A DNA stretch of 64,000 bases from Sugiyamaella lignohabitans. Its lineage: Eukaryota; Ascomycota; Dipodascomycetes; Dipodascales; Trichomonascaceae. Below the pieces are notes generated by a model. That model was given only the letters and a program-made list of their open reading frames with translations. It made no database searches and was not told the DNA's origin. Shown here piece after piece: positions 23,354-32,892 of the stretch (the first letter of the stretch is position 1; each line of letters opens with the position of its first letter). Location of the stretch: the NCBI RefSeq assembly GCF_001640025.1, contig NC_031672.1:3224001-3288000 (forward strand). Reading direction: 5' to 3'. A program made the translations under genes and the position numbers.

Positions 23354-24053
23354 TCCTCTCCTATTATTATTTTATTTTTATTTTTGATTTTGCGCTCCTG
23401 CTGTTCTTGTTACTGTTTGTTCCTGTTTTCGTCGCTTCCCCTCTCACTCTAATTTGCTTGCCTGCTTCCCTCCTCGGTCCCAGTTTTGGTTTATGAATCT
23501 CTTTTTATTGCTGTACCTGTCTATAGATACGAATTAATGAGCTCGGTTACATCTGTGTCGTCGGCCTGCCTCCGGCGGCTGGGGCTCTGCCCCAGACCCC
23601 GTGGCTCCTCTCGCTTCGCTCGAGTCGTTACGTGGTGTTCCCAGTCTCACTGGTGTCCCTTCAGAGGAGACTCTTCAGAAACAACTTTTGTTGACGATCA
23701 CGTAAATGCAGAACTGTTCACAGGAAATAAGTCTGCTTATTTGATCCCTTTAAGAATAAGATGGAGAGGATGACCCTGAGTGACGACATGATTAGAACCA
23801 CAGTCAAAGGTGTAATTTTAACCTCGACAGGCAGTAGCAAATTTTGAAATACACACTGAGCAGACTACATATGTTAATCTCTTATATAAACTTAAGAGAT
23901 TTTGTCACAGGCATCTGACTGCTATCTTGAAAAATATCATCTTCTCTCTGTAATTGTAAATATGGTAGACAACTTGGCGGAGCCTTCAATCGCCCACCTG
24001 TACGTTGAATAAATGCTTTGATAATCGTGTTAATATATACGTAAAAAGATGCA
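23354..24053. other. gap 3' of the Stp1-like gene
   Basis: Contains the solo A-half at 23568. Otherwise no gene seen. Confidence 0.4.
23568..23629 (+). repeat. solo A-half of the GC palindrome
   Basis: Half element from the outer GCCTCC arm to CGAGTCG, stopping at the usual mid-point. It lies 215 bp beyond the Stp1-like stop codon. Confidence 0.88.
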
Positions 24054-25068
24054 TCACCTCCAGAGCGATTCGTTTCTTCTCTTGGCTCTGAGCTCAATTT
24101 GTCCCTGTCCATTGTTAGTTCCTGTATTGACGACATCCTGCTTTCTGCGGGAATTGTATGTTGCTCAACTTGGATGGGTAGCAATCCGCGAATCGTATAT
24201 ATCTCTCTCAAACAAGCTCGTAACAAATCTTGACACTTACATGAACCTTGTATGAAGTATAAGCTAATAGAGCTGGGATCAAACCGAATGTGATGAGCAA
24301 AAAGCTGCCGCTCTTCTTGGTGATGCGAAAGTGGTTTTGGGTGTTTTCCCGCATATCTAAAAAAAATAGTTAGAAATTGCCAAAATCCTCGATGTATTTA
24401 GATCATCTCATAGTAGTCTTGGATCAAAGAGTGTGTGCTCAGTGCTAGCGGATAAACAACGCGTTCAATTTTTCATAGTGGACATTTTTACTACTATCAT
24501 TCCTTCAGTCGTCGAATTATTGAGGAATCGTAAAGAATATCAATTTGTTCGCATTCCAATACAAGATATGGGCTATGGCTCGTATGACTCGTCCTTCAAA
24601 TATCTCTATAGCTGTCGATGAATTCATGTCGTCCAATATCTACACACCACCTATCGCAAATAAATATGCTGTCGCTTAAAACCCACATACGAGTAAGTAT
24701 TATTTACCCATACAGTAAATATTCCACTGACACCACGATATCATGCCCATTGCCTCAACCTTAGTCATTGTCGAATATAGCACATGAATCGCATGCCTGA
24801 ACCATTAAACCGTAGGCACAGGTATTATCGCAGTTTTTGTAACCAATCTTATGATCAAATCTCTACTTCTACCACATCCTTGAATATCCAGGGATTTCAT
24901 ACTTACTATAGAATTTCTCTATAGCGGGATCCTTATGGAGCGCTGTTTTGAATGTTAGTTCATGTCTTTCTGCTGAACCCGCGAGTCTCCACGCAAGATA
25001 TCACCTAGGTTCTAAGATGAACAGTTATATCTATTATCACACATACCATGTCTATGTCCACCAGCCAT
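24054..25068 (-). CDS. mitochondrial complex I subunit, NDUFB4/B15-like (4 short exons)
   Basis: A small single-pass accessory subunit of NADH:ubiquinone oxidoreductase in the inner mitochondrial membrane. It is invisible to simple frame scans because every exon is short: 25068..25047, 24942..24907, 24356..24241 and 24104..24054, 225 nt in total (74 aa plus stop). Donors are GTATGT, GTAAGT, GTAAGT; acceptors follow ACTAAC, TTTCTAAC and AACTAAC branches; phases 1, 1 and 0 all join. The product begins MAGGHRHALHKDPAIEKF, continues with MRENTQNHFRIT, has one membrane segment (FLLITFGLIPALLAYTSY) and ends GQIELRAKRRNESLWR. The DPAIE, MREN-FR and LRAKRR blocks match the fungal B15-type subunit as I remember it. 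Its neighbours on the same strand are two further respiratory-chain genes. Confidence 0.85.
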
Positions 25069-25632
25069 TTTTCACTATTATTGTCTGTTAACAGAGATAC
25101 CTCTCAATCACTCTCAACAGCTCTGCTATCGTCGTACGTACAGTTAATTTTGACGAACTGAATATCTGCAGCGTGATTGGAGAGCCCCTCGGTGCGTTTT
25201 AATGCATGTATGCAATTAAAAGCATTTACAGCTGTATTTGTAAGGTGGATCTGTTGCATTGCAACTGTTTCGATGAAAGAGATACGAGTTGGAGTCGATT
25301 TCCTTTGTCGGATTTTTGAACGTTCACATGAGTTTTGAATTTTGAGTCATTCTAAAGATATATTTCAAAAAACACTAGCTGTGACCATGACTGTAAGTTG
25401 ACAATAGTTTCAACGATGGGTACAACAAAGTTGTCATGACGTGGATGTTCCCCCAGAGTGACATGATACCGTCATCTGCAGCACCAGTGACTCATATTAG
25501 TTTTAGAACAAGTCATATTTCACTGCTCTCTCTTTCTCTTTTGTCTATAAAAGGGGATAACATGCCACTTAACTGAGCATGAAAAAAAGAATATCTGAAG
25601 CAATACTCCTCAGACTGATGATGCCGCGTTCA
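25069..25632. other. upstream region shared by the complex I subunit gene and the hairpin array
   Basis: No coding exon seen. The right half holds promoter-like signals on the plus strand, listed separately. Confidence 0.4.
25488..25554 (+). promoter_or_regulatory. candidate promoter of the hairpin array
   Basis: A TGACTCA site (Gcn4/AP-1 type) at 25488..25494 and a TATAAAAGG box at 25546..25554 lie 87-145 bp before the first hairpin on the plus strand, separated by a pyrimidine-rich run. Nothing coding follows for 900 bp on this strand, so an RNA product is a reasonable inference. No expression evidence is available. Confidence 0.35.
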
Positions 25633-25787
25633 CAGTCGCTGATAGCTGGCTTGCGAGGTTCGTAGATTGGCGTACAGGCCAGATGTCAGATACTTCTACA
25701 TAAAATTTTGGGTATTTTCCCTGACATCGCTCTCCTGTACACCAATCTACCAACCTCGCAAGCTGGCACTTCGTTGCGAATCACTGT
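25633..25787 (+). repeat. long hairpin unit 1
   Basis: Imperfect inverted repeat of about 155 bp. The left arm (core GCTTGCGAGGTT, ATTGGCGTACAGG, GATGTCAG) pairs over about 47 nt with the right arm, whose reverse complement reads GCTTGCGAGGTT, ATTGGTGTACAGG, GATGTCAG. Loop of about 30 nt, A/T-rich. Outermost ends CAGTCGC and CACTG also nearly pair. Confidence 0.9.
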
Positions 25788-25892
25788 AAATGGGGGGGTT
25801 TTTTTTGGTCCGGTTTAGTTCGAGTCGGACAGGGGACAACTTAACTGTTTCCAAGACAAACATAGGGATTTTCAGATGACATCTTCACGGTT

Positions 25893-26047
25893 ACAGTGGC
25901 TGATAGCTGGCTTGCGAGGTTCGTAGATTGGTGTACAGGCCAGATGTCAGATACTTCTAAAAAAAGCCCTTTACTTTCTCTGACATCGCTCTCCTGTACA
26001 CCAATCTACCAACATCGCAAGCTGGTACTTCATTGCGAATCACTGTA
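25893..26047 (+). repeat. long hairpin unit 2
   Basis: Second unit about 260 bp downstream of the first, with nearly identical arms (the right arm has one G-to-T-type change, reading GCTTGCGATGTT in reverse complement). The left arm is followed by the same AGATACTTCTA motif as in unit 1. Confidence 0.9.
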
Positions 26048-26136
26048 CTGCCAGGGTCTTTAGTCCCTTCGAACTATTTTCAAGTCGGCAAGGAGACACT
26101 TACTAGGTCCAAGTAAACTAGGTAAACCCTTGCCGT

Positions 26137-26270
26137 TGTCAGATAGCCAGTTCACAACGTTTGTAGCCTGGTGTGCAGGCACGGGATCAGATACTTCTAT
26201 ATTCCTTTACAATCCCTGATTCCACTCTCCTGCACACCAGTCTACTAACATTGTGAAGGGGCACTTCTAC
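26137..26270 (+). repeat. long hairpin unit 3 (diverged, arms co-vary)
   Basis: Third unit. Both arms have moved from TTGCGA to TTCACA and from GTACAGG to GTGCAGG, so pairing is kept although the sequence differs from units 1 and 2. AGATACTTCTA follows the left arm as before. It ends 17 bp before a full GC palindrome. Confidence 0.85.
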
Positions 26271-26286
26271 TTCCCGGGGACCTGCT

Positions 26287-26423
26287 GCCTCCGGCGGCTG
26301 GGGCTCTGCCCCAGACCCCGTGGCTCCTCTCGCTACGCTCGAGTCGTTTCGTCGACGATCCCAGCAATCTCCTGCGAAGCAGGAGCAACCAGGGTCTGGG
26401 GCGGAGCCCCAGCCGCCGGAGGC
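26287..26423 (+). repeat. GC palindrome copy 11 (A-to-B)
   Basis: Full 137-bp copy 67 bp beyond the NUKM stop codon. Its spacer matches copies 4, 7 and 8, but the B stem is CTCCTGC/GCAGGAG instead of TCTTGC/GCAAGA, a paired change within one subfamily. Confidence 0.93.
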
Positions 26424-26489
26424 AGACCCCCCATCCCGCCAGTATTCGTTCTATGCTAATATATTATTTTGGTTATACAGGAAAGATAC

Positions 26490-27152
26490 CTACTTTCTGT
26501 ACCACATTCTGGTGATCTTTTGGTTTCTCATCTTCTTCTGTAGCTGGAACACTCCGTACATGAGAGCTTCAGAAGTAGGGGGGCAGCCGGGCACGTAGAC
26601 GTCGACAGGGACGATACGGTCACATCCACGCACGACCGAGTAAGAGTAGTGGTAGTAGCCACCTCCGTTGGCGCAAGAGCCCATGGAAATAACCCATCGG
26701 GGCTCGGGCATTTGATCGTAGACTTGACGCAGAGCAGGGGCCATCTTGTTGGTCAGGGTACCAGCTACAATCATGATATCAGACTGACGTGGCGAGGCAC
26801 GGAAAATGATTCCCAAACGATCCTGATCGTAACGAGGAGCTGATACGTGCATCATCTCGACGGCACAACATGCCAAACCGAAAGTGACGGGCCAGAACGA
26901 GCCTTGACGAGCCCAATTGGCAATACCGTCCAACGAGGTCAACGCATAGTCAATGGCGCTGTTAGGCTTCTGTTCTGATGGTAGAGGGTAGTCGGTAGGC
27001 ATGCCTTCTGTGGTGGTTTGTAAAAATTTAGGAATTCCTTGAGTCGAAGCATATCTGACACTGGATGGACCCACAGCAGCAGTAGCAGCCATGTTCCTCA
27101 CAGGGAGACCAGCAAGTCTCGCCGAGTTTCTGTATAGCGATCTAGTAAACAT
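26490..27152 (-). CDS. NADH:ubiquinone oxidoreductase PSST subunit (NDUFS7/NUKM)
   Basis: The complex I subunit carrying the terminal [4Fe-4S] cluster N2, next to the quinone site on the matrix arm. 220 aa, intronless. The N-terminal ~45 residues are Arg/Ser/Ala-rich with few acids, typical of a mitochondrial presequence. The NuoB fold follows: [22 protein letters not shown] with tandem Cys95-Cys96, [22 protein letters not shown], then Cys160 in MGSCANGGG and Cys190 in VPGCPP, the four expected cluster ligands. Start ATG 27152 fits the presequence. Its presence shows that this yeast keeps a proton-pumping complex I. Confidence 0.97.
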   Translation of the reverse strand: MFTRSLYRNSARLAGLPVRNMAATAAVGPSSVRYASTQGIPKFLQTTTEGMPTDYPLPSEQKPNSAIDYALTSLDGIANWARQGSFWPVTFGLACCAVEMMHVSAPRYDQDRLGIIFRASPRQSDIMIVAGTLTNKMAPALRQVYDQMPEPRWVISMGSCANGGGYYHYSYSVVRGCDRIVPVDVYVPGCPPTSEALMYGVFQLQKKMRNQKITRMWYRK

Positions 27153-27697
27153 AATGACGAATGATGTGTATGGATTTGTTGGTTGATTAGACCAGACTGT
27201 TTAAATTATTAATGCAATGAGAGTCCTGTCAATGTCCAAAAAAGTCGACTACTCGAGCTGACTCAAAATCCTCACCAAAAGTGTATATTAATTAGTCCTT
27301 GGATTGATATCTCAGTTGGATACCTGACTGTTTTTCCAAACCTTTTTTCTGCGATGTGCTTCCAAATATTATTGATGGGACCCGTTCAAGTGGCTGATAC
27401 TTGTGTCGTCTGTATCTAATTTGCCGTTGTTCAAACACGTAGCTTATCCACACAAACAAACTATCTCACACCGATTTGCGCTTCTTCGTGAGATCTCTTC
27501 AGTCTGCTTCACGCACTCGAATATTTCATGTACAATGCTATTCAAACACTTTCTATTGGCCCGACAAATCACCGCACGGCTGGCGCACGCCGCGACACGT
27601 GCGGCTGGGTTTTTTTCGTGAAGCAGGGTCCGTCCCTGAATATGTCTATTGTGTAGAATGGCCTGTGAAAAACCGTAGATGGTGGGATGAGAGGTGT
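27153..27697. other. NUKM promoter region
   Basis: Upstream of the PSST gene and 3' of COX6. A plus-strand frame (27403..27621) looks fortuitous. No gene seen. Confidence 0.4.
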
Positions 27698-27758
27698 GCC
27701 TCCGGCGGCTGGGGCTCTGCCCCAGACCCCGTGGCTCCTCTCGCTGCGCTCGAGTCGT
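27698..27758 (+). repeat. solo A-half of the GC palindrome
   Basis: Half element from GCCTCC to CGAGTCG with loop CGCTGCGC, 163 bp beyond the COX6 stop codon. Confidence 0.88.
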
Positions 27759-27920
27759 TTTAGTGTGGCCAAGTGGAGATTTTGGTGGGACAGGCTGAAT
27801 GGAATCCATAGCCGACTGCAGAAAACAGAAATATATTTCGTACGTAAATGCGTGTGGAATAGTTTACTGGCCATACCGGCTCGTTTCCGAGGGCCAGTGC
27901 GCCGTGAAAAGAGAGCAGAC

Positions 27921-28874
27921 TTAGGCCTCGTTGAAAAGCTCCTCCTTGAGGGTGATGCCTGCGACACATGTTAGTGATTGAACAATAAAAACAGCTGGAA
28001 CGATTGAACAACAGCAAAAGTCACATTCTAGAAAGAGTAGAAACTCTCTTCTGTCATTTTTCTCTCTTCTGAACACATTCGACAGATAAATTTAGCCATT
28101 CATGACGTGGTTCACGTGCTAGGTGAGTCCACCTGGAACCACAATTCAAGACAACAAAAAACCACGTCGTGTCCGTGTCTGTTGTTCTTGTCCGACTGTA
28201 CAGTACTTACCCAACTCATCTCTGACCTCCTTGAGCTCGTCAAGGTATTGTTGATATTGGTCCTTGTTTTCAACCTTGTATCTGAGACCCTCGAAAACAC
28301 GCGAGGCAGTAGCGTAGTCGTTGACACGTCTGGCGGCTAAAAGAGCCTTCTCAAGAACAGTAGGGGCGGGAACCAAATCGTAAGAGAAAACGTTGTTCAA
28401 CACACGTTGAACCTCGAACAAGTCGTAAGCCTCATCAAACTCCTTCTCGAATCTGTTCACTTGTTAGTTTCTGCAACCACTCAATATCAGCTTGTCCAGC
28501 ACTCCAGACTCTGTCACAATCACAAACAAAGTACATGGCTCTTTAAGATTAAACCTGTTTTCTACGACTGAAATAACAGAACCATCGAGAAATCGCACTA
28601 AGACCACCCCCCGGTCACAAACTTGATACCGAAGGTAAGCCACGGAAGCCCAACCACGAGATGACATGTTGACAAGCAGAGCACTGACAACAAACAACAG
28701 ACACATGACTTACCTGGCAGTAAACTCCTCAAAAGTCTCTTCATCATGAGCAGAAGAGTATTGTCTGATAGCAAATGATTTAGGAGCAGTAAGAGCGCCA
28801 GCACTGGCACGGGCCATCATAGGACGGGCAATGGCGGCCAAACGAGCAGGTCGGAGGAAGCGACTGGACATCAT
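27921..28874 (-). CDS. COX6: cytochrome c oxidase subunit VI (Cox6, COX5A family), 3 exons
   Basis: A nuclear-encoded matrix-side subunit of complex IV. Exons 28874..28714, 28452..28211 and 27958..27921; introns of 261 and 252 nt have GTAAGT donors and ACTAAC branches and join in phases 2 and 1, giving 146 aa (S. cerevisiae Cox6 is 148). A mitochondrial presequence (two Met, Arg/Ala-rich) is followed by EETFEEFTARFEKEFDEAYD, LFEVQRVLNNVFSYDLVPAP, KALLAARRVNDYATASRVFE, YKVENKDQYQQYLDEL and the C-terminal GITLKEELFNEA. ATG 28871 directly after ATG 28874 is an alternative start. Intron 1 contains an open stretch of 80 codons with no recognised function. Confidence 0.96.
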
Positions 28875-29182
28875 TTTTAGAAGATTGCTTGTTGCTGAGA
28901 GCTTTAAATAGGGTCTACTAGCAATTTAGTAGATGTGTGGTGTACAATTGACGAGTGTCGGTGGTAGGGGTAATAAATAAATTAACTGCCAAACTTGAAA
29001 ATTGACAAAAATGACCTGATCGCTTTTGTACGTCTGATTATACGCCGAACAATCGGGCTCGACATGATCTAAAAATTATAAGCACTGAAAAAAACCAGCC
29101 AATCCTATTCGTCGGTGGGTAAGGGTCTCGCCAGTTGGGACTGGAGACCGGGGCTGCTTCAGCCGTGCTGGTTTGGGAGGAT
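28875..29182. other. COX6 upstream region
   Basis: Promoter of COX6; no other gene seen. Confidence 0.4.
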
Positions 29183-29466
29183 GCCTCCGGCGGCCGGGGC
29201 GTTGCCCCGGACCCCATTGCTCCTCTCGCTTCGCTCGAGTCGGGCTTGGGGGTGTCAGGAGCGTGTGGAGAGGGCTGGTGTTGGGTTGTGAGGTGTCCTG
29301 CGATTGCCCGGTTCGAGTTTGTGCAATTCCCCATTGGCACGCTAGCACGCTACCACCCCACAATCCAGCACCGGCCCTCTCCACACGCTCCTGACACCCC
29401 CAAGCCCGACTCGAGCGAAGCGAGAGGAGCCACGGGGTCTGGGGCGGAGCCCCAGCCGCCGGAGGC
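29183..29466. repeat. extended GC palindrome made of two A-halves
   Basis: Two A-halves face each other (29183..29243 and 29407..29466), and the intervening DNA is itself an inverted repeat: CTTGGGGGTGTCAGGAGCG on the left is matched on the right, with pairing continuing into about 29297 / 29352. Arms of about 113 nt enclose a loop of about 55 nt. The left outer hairpin has CCGGGGC/GCCCCGG where other copies have CTGGGGC/GCCCCAG, a paired change. Confidence 0.88.
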
Positions 29467-29476
29467 AAAGTCAACC

Positions 29477-29945
29477 CCGTAGAAGAAGAGGCTGTTGCCT
29501 TCAGGGTTGATACTGCATGTGTTGATGTAGATAGACCCCTCTGTTTGCATGGTAGCTGCAGTGCAGGATGACATTGCGGGGATGCTACTTTTTATCAATA
29601 AAGGGCCAACGAGTCTTGTCAGGGTCAAGTGGGGCTGGAATTTTAGATCAGTTGGTCGAGCAGTTGCAGGTCTGTAACGGGAAGTCACAATTGAGGCGAG
29701 TTATGGGTTGGTGGTTAGTATGAAATGGTTGTCAATGTTGCGGTTTATCGCAAGCGCAAGTGTGAAGAGTGATGTTGCAGGACGGTAGATGTGACCTCAT
29801 ACATTATCTTCAGTTGCTGTGGATGTTGTGGATCAAAGAACCGGAGTTGAATTGGCGGTGGATCTTGCCGTGTTTCAGGGCCCGAGTGATATTGGACCAC
29901 AGCCGAGTCTGGATGGTGAAAATAAAATAAGCAGCCAGCCGTCTT
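29477..29945 (-). CDS. possible unrecognised spliced gene fragment
   Basis: Two minus-strand stretches read as one protein if an intron is removed: about 29945..29803 (contains FYFHHPDSAVVQYHS and PPIQLRFFDP) and 29671..29477 (contains LTRLVGPLLIKSSIPAMSS and GSIYINTCSINPEG). A GTATGA donor at 29802 and a TACTAAC branch before the CAG ending at 29672 give phase-compatible joining (2 nt + 1 nt). The branch-to-acceptor distance, about 45 nt, is longer than elsewhere. No start codon or final exon is secured, and the reading runs into the extended palindrome. Family not recognised. Confidence 0.25.
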
Positions 29946-30258
29946 TGAAGCCAAAACGGAGGTGTACAGTGTACAGAGGCATTAGCAGAAAATGTATCAA
30001 GATCCGTTAACAACAACGACAACTGAGTCCTAAATTATTTTAGCACGTTTCAGGTTTAACATTTATAGTAGCCAGCGATAATTGATTGTGGACAACCACA
30101 TAACGCTAAACAAATTGGTAACTAGACCGTAGTGCTAGTATCAGCAAGATCCTAGACCATCCTAGTCGTTAGTCTCGTTAGTTACTTTTTATCGGGTTCT
30201 GACAGCAAAACGATGTAATCTGTTTTGAGTTTAGTTCTTTGTGAAGCCAAGTTTTCAG
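29946..30258. other. gap, nothing assigned
   Basis: No gene or repeat recognised. Confidence 0.35.
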
Positions 30259-30516
30259 TTATCCTAGCCCTTTACATCGAGGGATGTGAAAATGAGGCCT
30301 TTTTGGAAATGATATTCCTGACGTTGTGTACAGTACCAATCCCATGAGGCCAACAAATAGAGCAAATGATCCGAGCAAATATAACTGGAGGTTCTCAATT
30401 TTTTTTTTGAAAAATTGAAAGTGGATTCTTTGTATTGGTTGGTTACTGGGTGTATGGGCTTTGCCGAAGCGCGATGCCGAACGAGGGGCCATGCGCTCAA
30501 ACTTTGTGGTAGACAT
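30259..30516 (-). CDS. possible small single-pass membrane protein
   Basis: 85 codons from ATG 30516, starting MSTTKFERMAPRSASRFGK, with basic/aromatic residues ahead of one strong membrane segment (about 44-64, LQLYLLGSFALFVGLMGLVLY) and a short basic tail. An upstream in-frame ATG at 30573 would add a Pro-rich 19-residue stretch encoded by a CCCCTCC-type repeat and is less likely. No family was recognised. The small size, basic N terminus and single helix resemble accessory mitochondrial membrane proteins, and three respiratory genes lie nearby, but this is guesswork. It could also be a fortuitous frame. Confidence 0.35.
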   Translation of the reverse strand: MSTTKFERMAPRSASRFGKAHTPSNQPIQRIHFQFFKKKIENLQLYLLGSFALFVGLMGLVLYTTSGISFPKRPHFHIPRCKGLG

Positions 30517-30988
30517 TGCAGTCAAAGAGGCGGGGGAGGGGGAGGGGTACTGGCAGGGGGAGGGGTCTGGCATGCATTGATTAATTAAAAGATGCGTTTA
30601 GCTGGTGCCAGGGGGAAGCACGAGCATAAATCGAATCGTTCCTCATCCACGGTTCCACGGTGGTTACACGGTTAAAGGATTTAGACGGTAGAAATTCGAC
30701 TGAAAAAATCCCGATTTAGATGGCATGGAAACTACCAGTGACATGGTGCGCTACTGTCTGACTTCTAACTTCAATTGTAGTGTATTAGACGGTTATGATT
30801 AATTAGTGCACTTAGCCTGTGGATGTAACAGATTAGGCAGTTGACTTTCCGGTTGTTCAGCATTTGGAAAACTGTATAACGCGAGTTAGCAAGAAAGGAC
30901 TAGCACACTGTAATTGTGGAGCCGGTGTGCAGGAAAGAAACAGCCCAGTACATGGTGAGCCACGAAAACGGCTCTGTAACAGCCCATA

Positions 30989-31112
30989 TACAGTACTCTA
31001 TGTACTGTACAGAACCTAGAACTGAACCTAGAGTACTGAACCTAGAGTACTGAACCTAGAGTACTGAACCTAGAGTACTGAACCTAGAGTATTGAACAGA
31101 ACCTACAGTACT
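30989..31112. repeat. 14-bp minisatellite preceded by a hairpin
   Basis: A perfect 8-bp stem TACAGTAC/GTACTGTA (30989..31010) abuts about six tandem copies of a 14-bp unit, GAACCTAGAGTACT, with degenerate first and last units, spanning 31012..31112. Confidence 0.9.
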
Positions 31113-31856
31113 CACGGAGACCACCGTGATGCAGGGAACGAATTGGCTGTCTGGTTGCTGTTTATTATATTATACGTGTCTGGAGTCCGAGTCGCGGAGT
31201 CCAAAAGTCTACTGTCAGGTGGTCAGCTGCAAGATTGTTTCAAATCATGGCCGTTTCTCCCCTACTCCGCCTACTCCCGTCCCCCACCACCACAATATGT
31301 TATATAATTATTATATTACAATAAATAATTATTTCACATGTACCCATCACTAATGGTGGTGGCAGCCGTTAACGGGACGAATGTGCGTACCCCTGCCAAG
31401 AGACTAGAATATTGGAAAAGGAGCATAGAACATAGAACACCAGGCATGGAGCGAGTTCATGTGAGTACTGTGTCTGCAAGGCGGGAAAAAGGGCTATTGT
31501 TATTGCTATTGCTTTCTTTCTTTTTTTCTTTCTTTCTTTCTTTCTACACAGTCTAATATTGAATTGTCCCTTTCTCGGTAACTGGCTCGGCTAGACCATG
31601 GCCGCCTTACACAAAACATACAAGTTCATCACCGACAATTCATTGCCGACCCAATACAGCAGCAGCAGAATGCCTGAACGAGGGCATTTAACCCCACATT
31701 TTGTCGAATTTGCGTGTTTTGACCGAAAATCCGATCTTTGATACCCCCGCAATTCATCACCTGAGTTTGAGATCTTCTGTCTGGCAATGCCAATGAGGTC
31801 AATTCAACTACCAGTCGGTGCATTAACAAAGCATCATCAGTTCATATCTGAAGCAA

Positions 31857-31900
31857 ATGAGCTTCACATGAGCTTCACATGAGCTTCACATGAGCTTCAC
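31857..31900. repeat. 11-bp tandem repeat, 4 copies
   Basis: Four perfect or near-perfect copies of ATGAGCTTCAC. Confidence 0.92.
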
Positions 31901-32814
31901 AAAATCACTCTCGCCGGTGCCTTTAAGGTAACAGAATGCAACCCAGTCCACCTTAAGGCACACTCTCCATGTGCAGTGTATAATAATATGCACAAAGATA
32001 AACAACTGGGAAAAAATAAATATATTGAACCTCCTATTCTGTGACAACCCATGAGCGTTATGGAAGGTTTCCTGGGTACTCAACAAAGAAGGAAACTCGC
32101 TTGGATATTAGCTTATATTGCCTTTTTAGAGCCTCTACAAAACGGCGCGCTTGCCATCATAAAACTCTATTCCAGTGAGTCTGTTTCATTATTTACTGCT
32201 AAATTAAATTTTTCATAACCCTGAGCTAAAAAAAAAAAGTAGCTCTATTTCTCCGAGCTCTCTTTTATTTTTAATTTCCACATTTTCCCGATAATACCCT
32301 CAAATACTTTTCACTAGGACTCTACACTAGTTTCTACCTACTAGCTTCTGAAGCCCCCCTACATTCTATGTCAATCCAACGACCAGGTTCATTAATACGG
32401 CAGTGATAGCAGTTTCTTTTTGTAAATGTCACTGCAGCTCCAGTGCGTGTATTTTTCAAAGATTTTCTCCCAAAGTGGAGCTGAGTGCACTAGCTGCATT
32501 TTTTGGTGCATATCAAACACGTCAATTCTGTGTTGATACGCATCACCATGCATGTACGTGAATAATTACGTAGTTCGCTTGTCGAGATCTTCCGCTCATG
32601 TATACACGGATATTTTTCCATGCCTCTTTGTGACCTTTCTGTTGATCAAAGGCTTCAGTCACTTGATGCACCACCGCCAGTTGCTCCTCCATCTGACCCT
32701 GGGGGTCAACTGTTCACTTCTCAGCTGAAACTGACAAACCCTCTTCGTCATTGGTGTTTCCAAAAACAAAACCTGGGCAGCAGCCTCAATAGCTAGATCT
32801 GGTTAAAACCTAGT

Positions 32815-32855
32815 GCCGCTGCTGGTGGTGCTACTGCTACTGCTACTGCTACCAG

Positions 32856-32890
<35 letters not shown>
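32815..32890. repeat. CTG/CTA trinucleotide repeat cluster
   Basis: Impure CTG/CTA triplets followed by a run of about nine CTG triplets (about 32860-32888). Not inside a recognised coding sequence. Confidence 0.85.

Positions 32891-32892
<2 letters not shown>

Noticed and set aside
25633..26270. CRISPR array
   Set aside because: Units are internally inverted, about 250 bp apart and not short direct repeats with spacers; the genome is eukaryotic.
31501..31545. CTTT-rich tract as a protein-coding region
   Set aside because: Simple polypyrimidine repeat; the frame over it is low complexity.
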